A stretch of 64,000 bases of DNA. Source: Streptomyces sp. NBC_00102 (GTDB lineage Bacteria; Actinomycetota; Actinomycetes; Streptomycetales; Streptomycetaceae). The notes beneath the pieces were generated by a model. The model had not been told where the DNA came from, searched no databases, and saw only the letters and a program-made list of their open reading frames with translations. A program made the translations under genes and the position numbers. Below, one piece after another: positions 1-8,204 of the stretch. The DNA is taken from assembly GCF_026343115.1 (NCBI RefSeq), contig NZ_JAPEMC010000001.1:3534001-3598000 (forward strand), in the 5' to 3' direction. Position 1 is the stretch's first letter, and every line of letters starts with the position of its first letter.

Positions 1-14
1 ACGGCGCGTCCGCC

Positions 15-1073
15 GTGTCGCCGCTCTCCGCCTCCACCGTGGCCATCGCGCGCCGGCGCGGCGCAGAGCTGGAGCGGGAGATCACCGCCGAGCCCGGCCG
101 CTTCCGGGTGATGACCGGGGACCGGCCGACCGGCCCACTCCACCTCGGGCACTACTTCGGCACACTCCACAACCGGGTCCGCCTCCAGGACCTGGGCGTG
201 GAGGTGTTCGTGCTGATCCCCGACTACCAGGCGCTGACCGACCGGGACGTGGTCGACCGGCTCGCCGAGACGATGGAGGGGCTGCTGCTCGACTACCTCG
301 CCATCGGGATCGACCCGTCCCGTTCGACGATCTTCAACCACAGCGCGGTGCCCGCCCTGAACCAGTTGCTGCTGCCCTTCCTGAGCCTTGTCTCGGTGGC
401 GGAACTGGGCCGCAACCCCACCGTCAAGGACGAGATCGCCCACTCGCGCCAGGCCGCTGTGAGCGGCCTGATGTACACGTACCCGGTCCACCAGGCGGCC
501 GACATCCTCTTCTGCAAGGGCAACCTCGTCCCGGTGGGCCAGGACCAGCTGCCGCATCTGGAACTCACCCGGACCGTCGCCCGCCGCTTCAACGAGCGGT
601 ACGCACCGGTCTTCCCGCAGCCCGAGGCGCTGCTCTCCGCCGCACCGCTCCTCCTCGGCACGGACGGCGGGAAGATGAGCAAGAGCCGCGGCAACGCCAT
701 CGCCCTCGGCGCGACCGCCGACGAGACCGCGCGGCTGATCAAGGGCGCGAAGACCGACGCGGACCGGCACATCTCCTACGACCCCGAGAACCGGCCCGCC
801 GTCTCCAACCTGGTGCTGCTCGCCGCGCTCTGCCAGGACCGCGAGCCGCACGAGGTCGCCGAGGAGATCGGTGACGGAGGTGCCGCCGTGCTCAAGCGGA
901 CCGTGACGGAGGCCGTCAACACCCGGCTCGCGCCCATCCGGGCCCGGCGCGCGGAGTACGCGCGGGACCTGGGATACGTAGGGTCCGTGCTGCGGGCGGG
1001 GAACGTCCGCGCGAACGAGATCGCCGAACGCACCCTGGACGAGGTCCGGGAGGCCATGGGGACGCTGCGGTAG
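15..1073 (+). CDS. trpS: Tryptophanyl-tRNA synthetase (5' end may be cut by the window)
   Basis: Class I aminoacyl-tRNA synthetase that charges tRNA-Trp with tryptophan in the cytoplasm. The class I signature appears as PTGPLHLGHYFG near residues 36-47, and the second signature as GGKMSKSRG near residue 220. The length of 352 residues is normal for bacterial TrpS. The first in-frame start seen is GTG at 15, but no stop precedes it in the window, so the true start may lie upstream of base 1. An imperfect hairpin follows the stop and faces the convergent hydrolase gene. Family identity is secure; only the N-terminus is uncertain. Confidence 0.95.
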   Translation: MSPLSASTVAIARRRGAELEREITAEPGRFRVMTGDRPTGPLHLGHYFGTLHNRVRLQDLGVEVFVLIPDYQALTDRDVVDRLAETMEGLLLDYLAIGIDPSRSTIFNHSAVPALNQLLLPFLSLVSVAELGRNPTVKDEIAHSRQAAVSGLMYTYPVHQAADILFCKGNLVPVGQDQLPHLELTRTVARRFNERYAPVFPQPEALLSAAPLLLGTDGGKMSKSRGNAIALGATADETARLIKGAKTDADRHISYDPENRPAVSNLVLLAALCQDREPHEVAEEIGDGGAAVLKRTVTEAVNTRLAPIRARRAEYARDLGYVGSVLRAGNVRANEIAERTLDEVREAMGTLR

Positions 1074-1100
1074 GGCGTGCCGCGTGTCACCGGGACAGGG

Positions 1101-1134
1101 GCCGGGTGTCGCGCCGAGCGGTGCGGCGCCCGGC
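1101..1134. terminator. Imperfect hairpin between convergent genes
   Basis: A GC-rich imperfect inverted repeat with arms of about 15 nt and a 4-nt loop (GCCGGG... and ...CCCGGC at the ends, with some G-T pairs) lies between the convergent trpS and alpha/beta hydrolase genes. This position and shape fit a bidirectional terminator. There is no T-tract, which is usual in Streptomyces. Confidence 0.45.
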
Positions 1135-1141
1135 GCCCGGG

Positions 1142-1969
1142 TCACTTCTTGAGGAAGTCCAGCAGGTCCTGGTTGAACTTCTCCTTGTCGCCCGGCACCA
1201 GGGCGATGCCGTGCGAGCCGCCTTCGTAGACCTTCAGCGTGGCGTCCTTCACCAGCTTCGCGGTCTTGCGTCCGGTGGCGTCGATCGGGACGACCTGGTC
1301 GTCGTCGCCGTGCACGACGAGGGTGGGAACGTCGAACTTCTTCAGGTCCTCGTGGAAGTCCGTGGACGCGAAGGCGTCGACGCAGGCGACTCCGCCCTCG
1401 ATGGTCTCGGCCATGGCCATGTACCAGAACGCGTCCTTGTTGCCCTGAGTGACCTTGGTGCCCTCGCGGTTGGCGGAGTGGAACCCCACCGCGGTGTCCT
1501 TCCAGAACTGCGAACGTTCCGTCAGGATGCCCTTCTTGATGTCGTCGAAGACGCTCTGCGGAACGCCCTCCGGGTTGTCCGGCCCCTGGAGCATCAGCGG
1601 CGGGATCGCGGAGAGCAGGACGGCGGATCTGATCCGCCCGGTGCCGTGCCGGCCGATGTACCGGGCCAGCTCGCCGCCTCCCATGGAGTGGGCGACCAGG
1701 GTGACGTCTCTCAGGTCGAGCTGGGTGATCAGGTCGTTCAGGTCGTCGGCGAAGGTGTCGAAGTCGTAGCCGTCCCACACGGGGGTGGACCGGCCGTGGC
1801 CCCGGCGGTCGTGGGCGATGCCGCGGTAGCCGGCGTCCGCGACGGCCTTGAGCTGGTCCTGCCAGGCGTCGCCGTTCAGTGGCCAGCCGTGGATGAAGAC
1901 CACGGGCCGCCCCTGCCCCCAGTCCTTGTAGAAGATCTCGACTCCGTCGCGCGTGGTGCAGACGGGCAT
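1142..1969 (-). CDS. Alpha/beta hydrolase (non-haem chloroperoxidase/arylesterase-like)
   Basis: Cytoplasmic alpha/beta-fold hydrolase of 275 residues, of the kind annotated as cofactor-free haloperoxidase or arylesterase. The N-terminus MPVCTTRDGVEIFYKDWG is typical of that family. HGWPLNG forms the oxyanion region. The nucleophile elbow is AHSMGGG with Ser95, the acid is in the HGDDDQVVP segment, and the histidine is in GGSHG near the C-terminus. The ATG at 1969 was chosen because a strong GGAGAGGGAG ribosome site lies just upstream; an upstream in-frame extension has no family similarity. Substrate is unknown. Confidence 0.9.
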   Translation of the reverse strand: MPVCTTRDGVEIFYKDWGQGRPVVFIHGWPLNGDAWQDQLKAVADAGYRGIAHDRRGHGRSTPVWDGYDFDTFADDLNDLITQLDLRDVTLVAHSMGGGELARYIGRHGTGRIRSAVLLSAIPPLMLQGPDNPEGVPQSVFDDIKKGILTERSQFWKDTAVGFHSANREGTKVTQGNKDAFWYMAMAETIEGGVACVDAFASTDFHEDLKKFDVPTLVVHGDDDQVVPIDATGRKTAKLVKDATLKVYEGGSHGIALVPGDKEKFNQDLLDFLKK

Positions 1970-2110
1970 GTGCTTCTCCCTCTCCTGCGGTCGTGCCGTA
2001 CGGGGGACAACACGGCCCATTACCGCACGAGGGGAAAATCGAGGGGGAGCGTTCTTGGGCCGAACGGGTGAGGGTGGGGGCCGGGTCCGCGGTCCGATCG
2101 GGTACACCCA

Positions 2111-2126
2111 TGTTTCACGTGAAACG
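2111..2126. promoter_or_regulatory. parS centromere-like site (ParB binding)
   Basis: The 14-bp perfect palindrome GTTTCACGTGAAAC occupies 2112-2125, with T before and G after. This matches the canonical Streptomyces parS sequence bound by ParB during chromosome segregation. In Streptomyces most parS sites cluster around oriC, so the site suggests an origin-proximal location. It is intergenic, between the hydrolase promoter and the 3' end of the ion-channel gene. Confidence 0.85.
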
Positions 2127-2195
2127 GGATGCCTGCGGTGCCCGGTCCCCCTGTCCCGCGGACGCCTCCGAGCCCGGTCCGTGCCCTGCGGGGGG

Positions 2196-4220
2196 TCAGC
2201 GCCGTACGGCCCCTGAGCGCTGTCGGCGGAGTAGCTCGGCCAGTCCGCGGCGGGTCGCGGCGATCACGACCCGGTCCTCGGCCTTGAGGACGTACCCGGG
2301 CGGGAGGTCCCAGATCAGCCCCGAGGTGCGCTGCTGCCTCCCGCCGGTGTCGTAGGGGGGCGCGGCGGCGAGGTCGGCGACCCGGTCGCCGAGCGGGGTG
2401 GTGTCCAGGGCCAGCACCCGCCAGGAACCCGCCCGGAACGCCTGCGCGACGGTGTGGCCCTCCAGCTGCGGATGTCCGCCCACCACCAGGGCGGCGAAGA
2501 GCATCACCTTCCGCTCGACCGGGACGGCGCCGAGGATCTGCCGGCCCATCATCGCCACGGCGAAGGAGGGTGCGGCCAGGTGGGTCACCGACCGGGAGCG
2601 GGTGGTGGCCTGCGGATGGGCGGTGCGCAGGGTGCGGTAGACGATGGTCGCGAAGTCGTCGTCGTAGAGCCGGAGTGCCACCCGCAGGTCGGGCTTGATG
2701 GACCGGGCGTAGAGGGTCGCTTCGAGGTTGGTGGTGTCGCTGCTGGTCAGGGCGAGCAACGCGCGGGCACGGCCGATCTTCGCCGCCTCCAGTACGCCTT
2801 CCTGGGTGACGTCCCCGATGACGGTCGGCACGTGCAGGGAGCGGGCCAGCGGGATGCCCCGGGCGTTCGGGTCCTCCTCCACGACGACCACGGGGATGCC
2901 GAGCTCGCGGAGACGTACGAGGACCCGGGTGCCTATCTTGCCCAGGCCGAGCAGCACCACGTGGCCGGAGAGGCCGCGCGGCGGGCGGCGCAGCGAGGAG
3001 GCGGTACGCAGGGTGCCGAAGGCCTCCAGCACCGCCGCGATCAGCAGCGGCAGCAGCAGGAGTCCGGCCACCCCCGACAACAGCTGGATCATCTTGCGTG
3101 CGGAGGGGGCCGTGTCCTCCGCCGGGTCCCCCATGGCGACGAGGTCGAGCAGGGTCAGGTAGACCGAGTGCTGCGGGCTGTCCCCGGTCGTGCGTACCGA
3201 GGCCACCGCCAGGGCGACCACCGCCGCCGCGACGCCCAGGGCCGACCAGCGCAGCCGCCGGGAGAACACCTGGCTCAGCGGGGCGCCCCTGCCTCCCATC
3301 CGGGCGGCGGGCCGGTCCGGGCCCGACCGGCTGACGGTCTCCAGGACGACGGTGCCGCGCCCGGTCGCCGCCGCCACGGACCGTTCGTCGGGCAGCAGCC
3401 GTGGTCCTTCGTCGCCGCTGCTGTCGGAGCCTTCGGCGCCGGCCGGGTCGACGGTGGTGGACGAGAGGAGCGCGAGGGTGCAGAGCCCCGGGTCGGCCCG
3501 CTCGCCGGGGCCGGGCGGGGTGCGTTCGACCGCCCGCAGCAGCAGTCCCTCCGCCTGGACGACCTTGCTGCTGCCGGTCAGCGCGGTGGCGGCGAGGGCC
3601 GGGGCGACCGTGTCGGCGTCGGAGAGGACCGTGGTGCTCGCGTCCAGCGAGGCAGGGTCGAGTCCGGGTGCGGCGAGGGCAGCGGCCTGGTCGAGCAGTG
3701 TCTCCAGGTGGACGCCGAGCTTGCGGTTGTAGAGCCGGATCACCAGGCGCAGCCGGGGGTTGAGGCGCCGGGCGGTGAGCGCGGCCCGGATGTTGCGCTC
3801 GTCGTCCTCGTAGACGAGGGCGAGGGCGGCGGCCCGGTCGGCGCCGGCGTCCTCCAGGACGTCGTCGGAGGGCTCCGCCGCCTCCAGGATGAGGACGGGC
3901 TCCACACCGGCGTTGGTGTCGCTGTCCCCGGAGCCGACGCCGTCCACGGGAGCGGCCCCGGCGCCGTTCCGGCTCATCGCGGCGGACATCCGGCCGAACA
4001 GTGCGGAGGCGCGGGCACGTTGGTTCATCGGGAGGTCGGGCTGCGCGGCGTCCGGACCGGGCGGGAGGATCAGGGTGACGCGTTCCCCGTAGACGTACCG
4101 CAGTTCCACCGCGAGCCGTCGGGCGAGCGCGTCGTCACCGCAGACGACCATGTGGCCGGTGGTCGAAGGGCGTTGGGGGCGCTGCGGCTGCTGGGGAAGA
4201 GGGGACACGAAACCCAGCAT
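2196..4220 (-). CDS. RCK/TrkA-N domain ion channel (CASTOR/POLLUX-like)
   Basis: Membrane protein of 674 residues with two NAD-binding RCK-type modules flanking a membrane segment. The first nucleotide-binding fold begins at GHMVVCGDDALARRL, near residue 22. The membrane part follows RRLRWSALGVAAAVVALAVA and includes a pore-like LLDLVAMGDP segment and a second hydrophobic helix LLLLPLLIAAVLEAF. The second fold starts GHVVLLGLGKIGTRVL (GxGxxG). The pore motif lacks the classic K-channel GYGD, so ion selectivity is uncertain. The ATG at 4220 is preceded by GGGAG; the open frame continues about 80 residues upstream but that part is low-complexity. The gene is divergent from the PucR-type regulator and may be its target. 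Confidence 0.85.
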   Translation of the reverse strand: MLGFVSPLPQQPQRPQRPSTTGHMVVCGDDALARRLAVELRYVYGERVTLILPPGPDAAQPDLPMNQRARASALFGRMSAAMSRNGAGAAPVDGVGSGDSDTNAGVEPVLILEAAEPSDDVLEDAGADRAAALALVYEDDERNIRAALTARRLNPRLRLVIRLYNRKLGVHLETLLDQAAALAAPGLDPASLDASTTVLSDADTVAPALAATALTGSSKVVQAEGLLLRAVERTPPGPGERADPGLCTLALLSSTTVDPAGAEGSDSSGDEGPRLLPDERSVAAATGRGTVVLETVSRSGPDRPAARMGGRGAPLSQVFSRRLRWSALGVAAAVVALAVASVRTTGDSPQHSVYLTLLDLVAMGDPAEDTAPSARKMIQLLSGVAGLLLLPLLIAAVLEAFGTLRTASSLRRPPRGLSGHVVLLGLGKIGTRVLVRLRELGIPVVVVEEDPNARGIPLARSLHVPTVIGDVTQEGVLEAAKIGRARALLALTSSDTTNLEATLYARSIKPDLRVALRLYDDDFATIVYRTLRTAHPQATTRSRSVTHLAAPSFAVAMMGRQILGAVPVERKVMLFAALVVGGHPQLEGHTVAQAFRAGSWRVLALDTTPLGDRVADLAAAPPYDTGGRQQRTSGLIWDLPPGYVLKAEDRVVIAATRRGLAELLRRQRSGAVRR

Positions 4221-4633
4221 GCCTTGCTCCCGTCGGGCCGGTGCGGGACTCGGAGATCCGGATGCGGTGCGTCCGCCCCAGGGATGCGGTACGGCGGCCT
4301 GGCAGTTGCCGGCCGGGCGCGGAACCGCCGTGGTGGGTACGGGCCGGGCGCCGTGATCCGTGGAGGAGGCGGGCGGGAGAGACCCGGTACCGAGCCCCGT
4401 CGCCGGGACGCGGTCGCCGGGTCGTTCCCCCGATTCCCCCCGTCCATCCCCCGTCAGCACCGCCGTCACTGCCTGGTCGTTCCCCCGTGCGGTGCTGGAC
4501 GGATCGTGTCATCCGCGAGGGTCGTCGCGCACTGCCGGAATCCGGCAGTCCTGGAGCGGGGAGACTTGCCGGGCAGCGACACGGACGAGGGTGCGCTGCG
4601 CGTACGCACGGGAACAGGGAGAGGGAAGGGCCG
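4221..4633. promoter_or_regulatory. Divergent promoter region with palindrome ACTGCCGG-N3-CCGGCAGT
   Basis: This 413-bp intergenic region separates the ion-channel gene (leftward) from the PucR-type regulator (rightward). A perfect inverted repeat with 8-bp arms and a 3-bp centre lies at 4531-4549, about 85 bp before the regulator start. The same motif with matching right flank recurs at 38434-38452. This is a good candidate operator for the adjacent regulator. The rest of the region shows no convincing gene. Confidence 0.6.
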
Positions 4634-5707
4634 ATGGCGGAGCCGCACATACCCATCGAGGCGCTGGGGAACTACGTCCACGTCCTGGCGGAAGTGGCCG
4701 CGACGGGCAGGCGGTTGACGCACAAGGAGCTGGAGGAGCGCCGCGATCTGGGCCGGGACGCCGCGGAAGCGGGTCTCCGGCTGCGCGAACTGATCACCCT
4801 CCACCTCGCGCAGACCCGCGCGCACTGGCCGTGCACGACGGCCCGGGGTGGTTCCGGCGCGACGGACGCGGTGTTGCATGCCGTCGAGCAGGCCGTGGAC
4901 GCCTTCGCCGAGGGGTTCGAGGGGGCGCAGCGGCTGACGGTGCGGCGTGAGGAGGCGGCCCGGCGCGAGTTCATCGACGACCTGCTGTACGGGCGCAGCG
5001 ACCTCGGGCGTCTCGCGGAGCGGTCCACCCGGTTCGGGCTGCATCTGTCGCGGGCGCACGCGGTCGCGGTGGCTGTGGGCCCGGAGGCGTACACCGAGAC
5101 GGACGTGGTGCCGCGCAGCGTGGAGGCGGCGATGCTGGCCCGGTTCAGCGGGCGGGAGATCCTGCTGACGACGAAGGACGGCCGGCTGATCTGCGTCGCG
5201 CCGGGCAGCAAGCCGGAGGTGCTGCTCCATTTCGCCAAGCAGTCCCACGCGGCGACCGGCGGCGGGCAGGTGGCCATAGGCCGCCCGCACCATGGTCCGG
5301 GCGGTGTAGTCCAGTCGTACGACGAGGCGCTGGAGGCCCATGAACTCGCCGGGAGGATGGGCCTCGGCGACCCGGTTCTGCACGCGGTCGATCTGCTGGT
5401 CTATCCCGTGCTGACCCGGGACCGGCAGGCCATGGCGGATCTGGTGCGCAGTCGGCTGGGGCCGCTCCAGAAGGCCAGGGGTGGTGCCGAACCGCTGCTG
5501 CGGACCCTCTCGGTGTACTTCGAGGCGGGGTGCGTGGCGGCGGAGACGGCCCGCCGTCTGTCGCTGAGCGTGCGGGCGCTGACGTATCGGCTGGAGCGCA
5601 TCCACGAGTTGACCGGTTCCGACCCGTCCGACCCGGTGCACCGCTACACCCTGCAGACGGCGGTCATCGGGGCCCGGCTGCTGGACTGGCCCGCGAAGGA
5701 GCTCTGA
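4634..5707 (+). CDS. PucR/CdaR-family transcriptional regulator
   Basis: DNA-binding regulator of 357 residues. The middle part carries a GGDEF-like fold typical of CdaR regulators. The C-terminus is a PucR-type helix-turn-helix: YFEAGCVAAETARRLSLSVRALTYRLERI, roughly residues 295-325. The ATG at 4634 is preceded by GGGAGAGGGAAGGG. It faces away from the ion-channel gene across a region with a strong palindrome, which suggests autoregulation and control of that gene. No effector can be inferred from sequence. Confidence 0.88.
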   Translation: MAEPHIPIEALGNYVHVLAEVAATGRRLTHKELEERRDLGRDAAEAGLRLRELITLHLAQTRAHWPCTTARGGSGATDAVLHAVEQAVDAFAEGFEGAQRLTVRREEAARREFIDDLLYGRSDLGRLAERSTRFGLHLSRAHAVAVAVGPEAYTETDVVPRSVEAAMLARFSGREILLTTKDGRLICVAPGSKPEVLLHFAKQSHAATGGGQVAIGRPHHGPGGVVQSYDEALEAHELAGRMGLGDPVLHAVDLLVYPVLTRDRQAMADLVRSRLGPLQKARGGAEPLLRTLSVYFEAGCVAAETARRLSLSVRALTYRLERIHELTGSDPSDPVHRYTLQTAVIGARLLDWPAKEL

Positions 5708-5740
5708 CCCCCTGCGCGTACGGCACCGCGTGCGGGTGGT

Positions 5741-5778
5741 CAGGTGGTGTCCGGCGGACCACCGCCGGACACCACCTG
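5741..5778. terminator. 17-bp perfect hairpin terminator between convergent genes
   Basis: The arms 5741-5757 and 5762-5778 are perfectly complementary over 17 bp with an ACCA loop. The element sits between the PucR-type regulator and the convergent decarboxylase gene, overlapping neither. It should terminate transcription in both directions. Confidence 0.85.
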
Positions 5779-5782
5779 GGAT

Positions 5783-7270
5783 TCAGACCCCGACGTCCCG
5801 CCGCCCGAGGTCGGCGAGGGACTCCCGGCGTACGAGCAGCCGCGCGGCGCCGTCGGAGACGGCGACCACCGGCGGCCGGCCGACGAGGTTGTAGCCGGAG
5901 GCCATCGACAGGTGGTAGGCCCCTGCGGCCGGGACGGCCAGCAGGTCGCCCGGGTGCACGTCGCCGGGGAGTTCCACCGCGTCGGCCAGGACGTCGCCGG
6001 CCTCGCAGTGCCGGCCCACCACGGTCATCATCAGCCCGGGTGCGGTGGAGGCCCGCCCGACCATGCGGGGCAGGTACCGCACCCCGTACAGCGCGGGGCG
6101 CGGGTTGTCGCTCATGCCGCCGTCGACGGCGACGAAGGTACGGGTACCGGTCCGCTTGACCGCGAGCACCCGGTACACGGCGACGCCCGCCGGGCCGATG
6201 ACCGCCCGTCCCGGTTCGACCGTGAGCCGGGGCACCGGCAGCATGGCGCGTGCGCAGCCGGCGGCCAGTTCGGCGCGGATGCGTGAGGCGAGGGCGGGGA
6301 TGTCGAGCGCGGGTTCGCCCGCCCGGTACGCGATCCCGTGGCCGCCGCCCATGTTCAGTTCGGGCAGCAGCACGCCGTGCTTGTCCCGGGTGCGGGCGAG
6401 GAGCCCGACCATCCGGCGGAGGGCGGACACGTACGGCGTGATCGAGGTGATCTGCGAGCCGATGTGGCAGTGCAGGCCCACGAGTTCGAGCCCCGGCTGA
6501 CCGAGCACCCGGTCGATGGCGTGCTGCGCTGAGCCGTCCACGAGGGAGAGGCCGAACTTCTGGTCCTCCGTACCGGTGCGTACCGCCGCGTGGCCGCCGG
6601 CGGAGATCCCGGGCACCACCCGGATCATGACGGGCTGCCGGGTGCCGTGCGGTACCAGCGCGGCGAGGCGGGCGATCTCGGAGGTCGAGTCGAGCACGAT
6701 TCTGCCCACGCCGAGCCGTACGGCGGTGCTGAGGTCCTCCGGGCTCTTGGCGTTGCCGTGCAGCACGATCCGGTCGGCGGGGAAGCCCGCGCTGATCGCG
6801 AGGAGGAGTTCGCCGGCCGAGCAGACGTCGAGCCCGAGCCCTTCCTCGCGTACCCACCGGGCGACGGCCCGGCTCAGGAAGGCCTTCGCCGCGTAGACCA
6901 CGTCCGCCTCTTCGGGCGGGAAGGCGGCGCGGTAGGTGCGGCAGCGGCTGCGGACCTCTCCTTCGTCGAGCACGTACAGCGGGGTGCCGAACCGGTCGGC
7001 GGCCTCGGTCAGGGAGACCCCGCCGACGGTCATGTCCCCGTGCGGGCCGGGGCGCGTCGAGGCGGGCCAGACGTCCTGCGGATACGCCTGCCGGGCCGGG
7101 GAGGCGCACGGGGTGAGGGCGGAGGGGCCGGCCGGGGAGGTGACCTGGGCGGCCGAGCGAGGGGCCTCCCCGGCCGGGTCGTGGGGCCCGGCCGGGGGGA
7201 GGGCGCCGGCGGGGCTTGGGGACCCGGCCGGCGCGGGGGTGGGGACGGGGGCGAGAGGGGTCATGGTCAT
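5783..7270 (-). CDS. Diaminopimelate decarboxylase-like PLP enzyme (fold type III)
   Basis: PLP-dependent decarboxylase of 495 residues, resembling LysA, which makes lysine from meso-diaminopimelate. The catalytic domain starts near residue 80 (TVGGVSLTEAADRFGTPLYV). The PLP lysine is Lys129 in VVYAAKAFLS, the family motif HCHIGSQIT is present, and the active-site cysteine motif appears as RHCEAGDVL. The first 80 residues are a Pro/Ala-rich extension of unknown role. Streptomyces often has a separate housekeeping lysA, so this may be a paralogue with another substrate. It lies 12 nt after the stop of the small upstream gene and is probably co-transcribed. ATG codons at 7270 and 7264 are both possible starts. 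Confidence 0.85.
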   Translation of the reverse strand: MTMTPLAPVPTPAPAGSPSPAGALPPAGPHDPAGEAPRSAAQVTSPAGPSALTPCASPARQAYPQDVWPASTRPGPHGDMTVGGVSLTEAADRFGTPLYVLDEGEVRSRCRTYRAAFPPEEADVVYAAKAFLSRAVARWVREEGLGLDVCSAGELLLAISAGFPADRIVLHGNAKSPEDLSTAVRLGVGRIVLDSTSEIARLAALVPHGTRQPVMIRVVPGISAGGHAAVRTGTEDQKFGLSLVDGSAQHAIDRVLGQPGLELVGLHCHIGSQITSITPYVSALRRMVGLLARTRDKHGVLLPELNMGGGHGIAYRAGEPALDIPALASRIRAELAAGCARAMLPVPRLTVEPGRAVIGPAGVAVYRVLAVKRTGTRTFVAVDGGMSDNPRPALYGVRYLPRMVGRASTAPGLMMTVVGRHCEAGDVLADAVELPGDVHPGDLLAVPAAGAYHLSMASGYNLVGRPPVVAVSDGAARLLVRRESLADLGRRDVGV

Positions 7271-7282
7271 GGTGCGATCCCT

Positions 7283-7747
7283 TCAGCGTCCGGGGCGGAC
7301 GAGCGCGGGAGCGTCGGGGACTGCCGGCGCGAGGGGAGTCGTGCCCGGCGCGGACGTGTCCGGCGCGGTGCGTGGAGCCCGGGCGGCCCGCGCCGGGGTG
7401 TGGGGCACCGAGGGGTGCGGATCGGCGGCGCGCGGCGCGGAGAGCTGCGGGTCGACGGTGAGGGTACGGACGCCCAGCGGCGCGGCGAGGTCGCGCAGGG
7501 CCGGTTCGCAGAGGCGCACCCACCGCTGCCCGGCGCCCAGCGTGGCGACGAGCCGCTTCTCCGAGGTGAACGCGACGGCGGTGCGCGAGCCGAGCGGCGT
7601 GCGGAAGAACAGCGCCCGGACGCTCGAGGGACAGCGGGCGGAACCCGACCGGACGGGAACGAACAGTGGCCCGGCCGGGACGGATGCGAGCGGGGGTCCG
7701 GCCGGGACGGGTTCGAGGGGGTCGGGGTCCTGCAGCGCGCTTTCCAT
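7283..7747 (-). CDS. SAV_915-like small protein upstream of the decarboxylase
   Basis: Protein of 154 residues with a conserved-looking core (FFRTPLGSRTAVAFTSEKRL, then LGAGQRWVRLCEPALRDLAA). This resembles the Streptomyces SAV_915 family, related to SseB N-terminal-like domains. Both termini are Pro/Ala-rich and low-complexity. No catalytic motif is visible. It ends just before the decarboxylase start, which implies co-expression. The family call rests on memory of the core sequence; function is unknown. Confidence 0.65.
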   Translation of the reverse strand: MESALQDPDPLEPVPAGPPLASVPAGPLFVPVRSGSARCPSSVRALFFRTPLGSRTAVAFTSEKRLVATLGAGQRWVRLCEPALRDLAAPLGVRTLTVDPQLSAPRAADPHPSVPHTPARAARAPRTAPDTSAPGTTPLAPAVPDAPALVRPGR

Positions 7748-7910
7748 GGTGCCTCCAAGCGTCGGCAGGGTCGCGGACGCGACCCGGCGGTTCGTCTTCG
7801 ACGCTAAGTCCGCAGGCGGGAGGTGGCGCGGGCACGGGCCGGGCCCTGACGGGTACTTGACGCCGGACCCGGGTCACATTGATGCGCCCCTGATGCGGGG
7901 GGCGCTTCTC

Positions 7911-8042
7911 GGCCTCGGAGACGGCGGCGGAGAAGGCGGCGGAGACGGCGGCGGAGACGGCCTCGGAGAAGGCGGCGGAGGTGGCCACGGAGACGGCGGC
8001 GGAGGTGGCCACGGAGACGGCGGCGGAGGTGGCCACGGAGGT
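7911..8042. repeat. 12-bp minisatellite, 11 copies
   Basis: Eleven tandem copies of a 12-bp unit related to GGCGGCGGAGAC, with the last six forming a 24-bp alternating higher-order repeat (GGCGGCGGAGGT then GGCCACGGAGAC). It occupies most of the 457-bp gap between the small SAV_915-like gene and the TerB-like gene. Open frames through it on both strands are simple repeats and not credible genes. Confidence 0.85.
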
Positions 8043-8112
8043 GGCTTCACGAACCGCCTTGGAGACCCGGCCTTCGAGACCCGGCCTTCGAGACCCGGCG
8101 CGGAAAAGGGAA

Positions 8113-8139
8113 ACGCCCCAGCCGTGGAGGCCGGGGCGT
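8113..8139 (-). terminator. Terminator of the TerB-like gene
   Basis: An inverted repeat with ACGCCCC and GGGGCGT outer arms lies about 65 bp downstream of the TerB-like stop. Read on the minus strand it is followed by TTTCCCTTTTCC, a T-rich tail suitable for intrinsic termination. Confidence 0.7.
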
Positions 8140-8204
8140 GCCTGGGTGGAGCTGGGCGGGTCCGGGGTGTGCCGGGGCCGCCCGGGTGTGCCGGGGTGGT
8201 CGGC

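Noticed and set aside
2454..4718. A 754-codon open frame on the plus strand opposite the ion-channel gene
   Set aside because: Composition is Gly/Arg/Ala/Asp-rich with no domain, and it is the GC-biased mirror of a clear minus-strand gene.
5664..8036. A 790-codon minus-strand frame across the decarboxylase region
   Set aside because: Pro/Arg-rich shadow of the real decarboxylase and SAV_915-like genes in another frame, crossing a minisatellite and a terminator.
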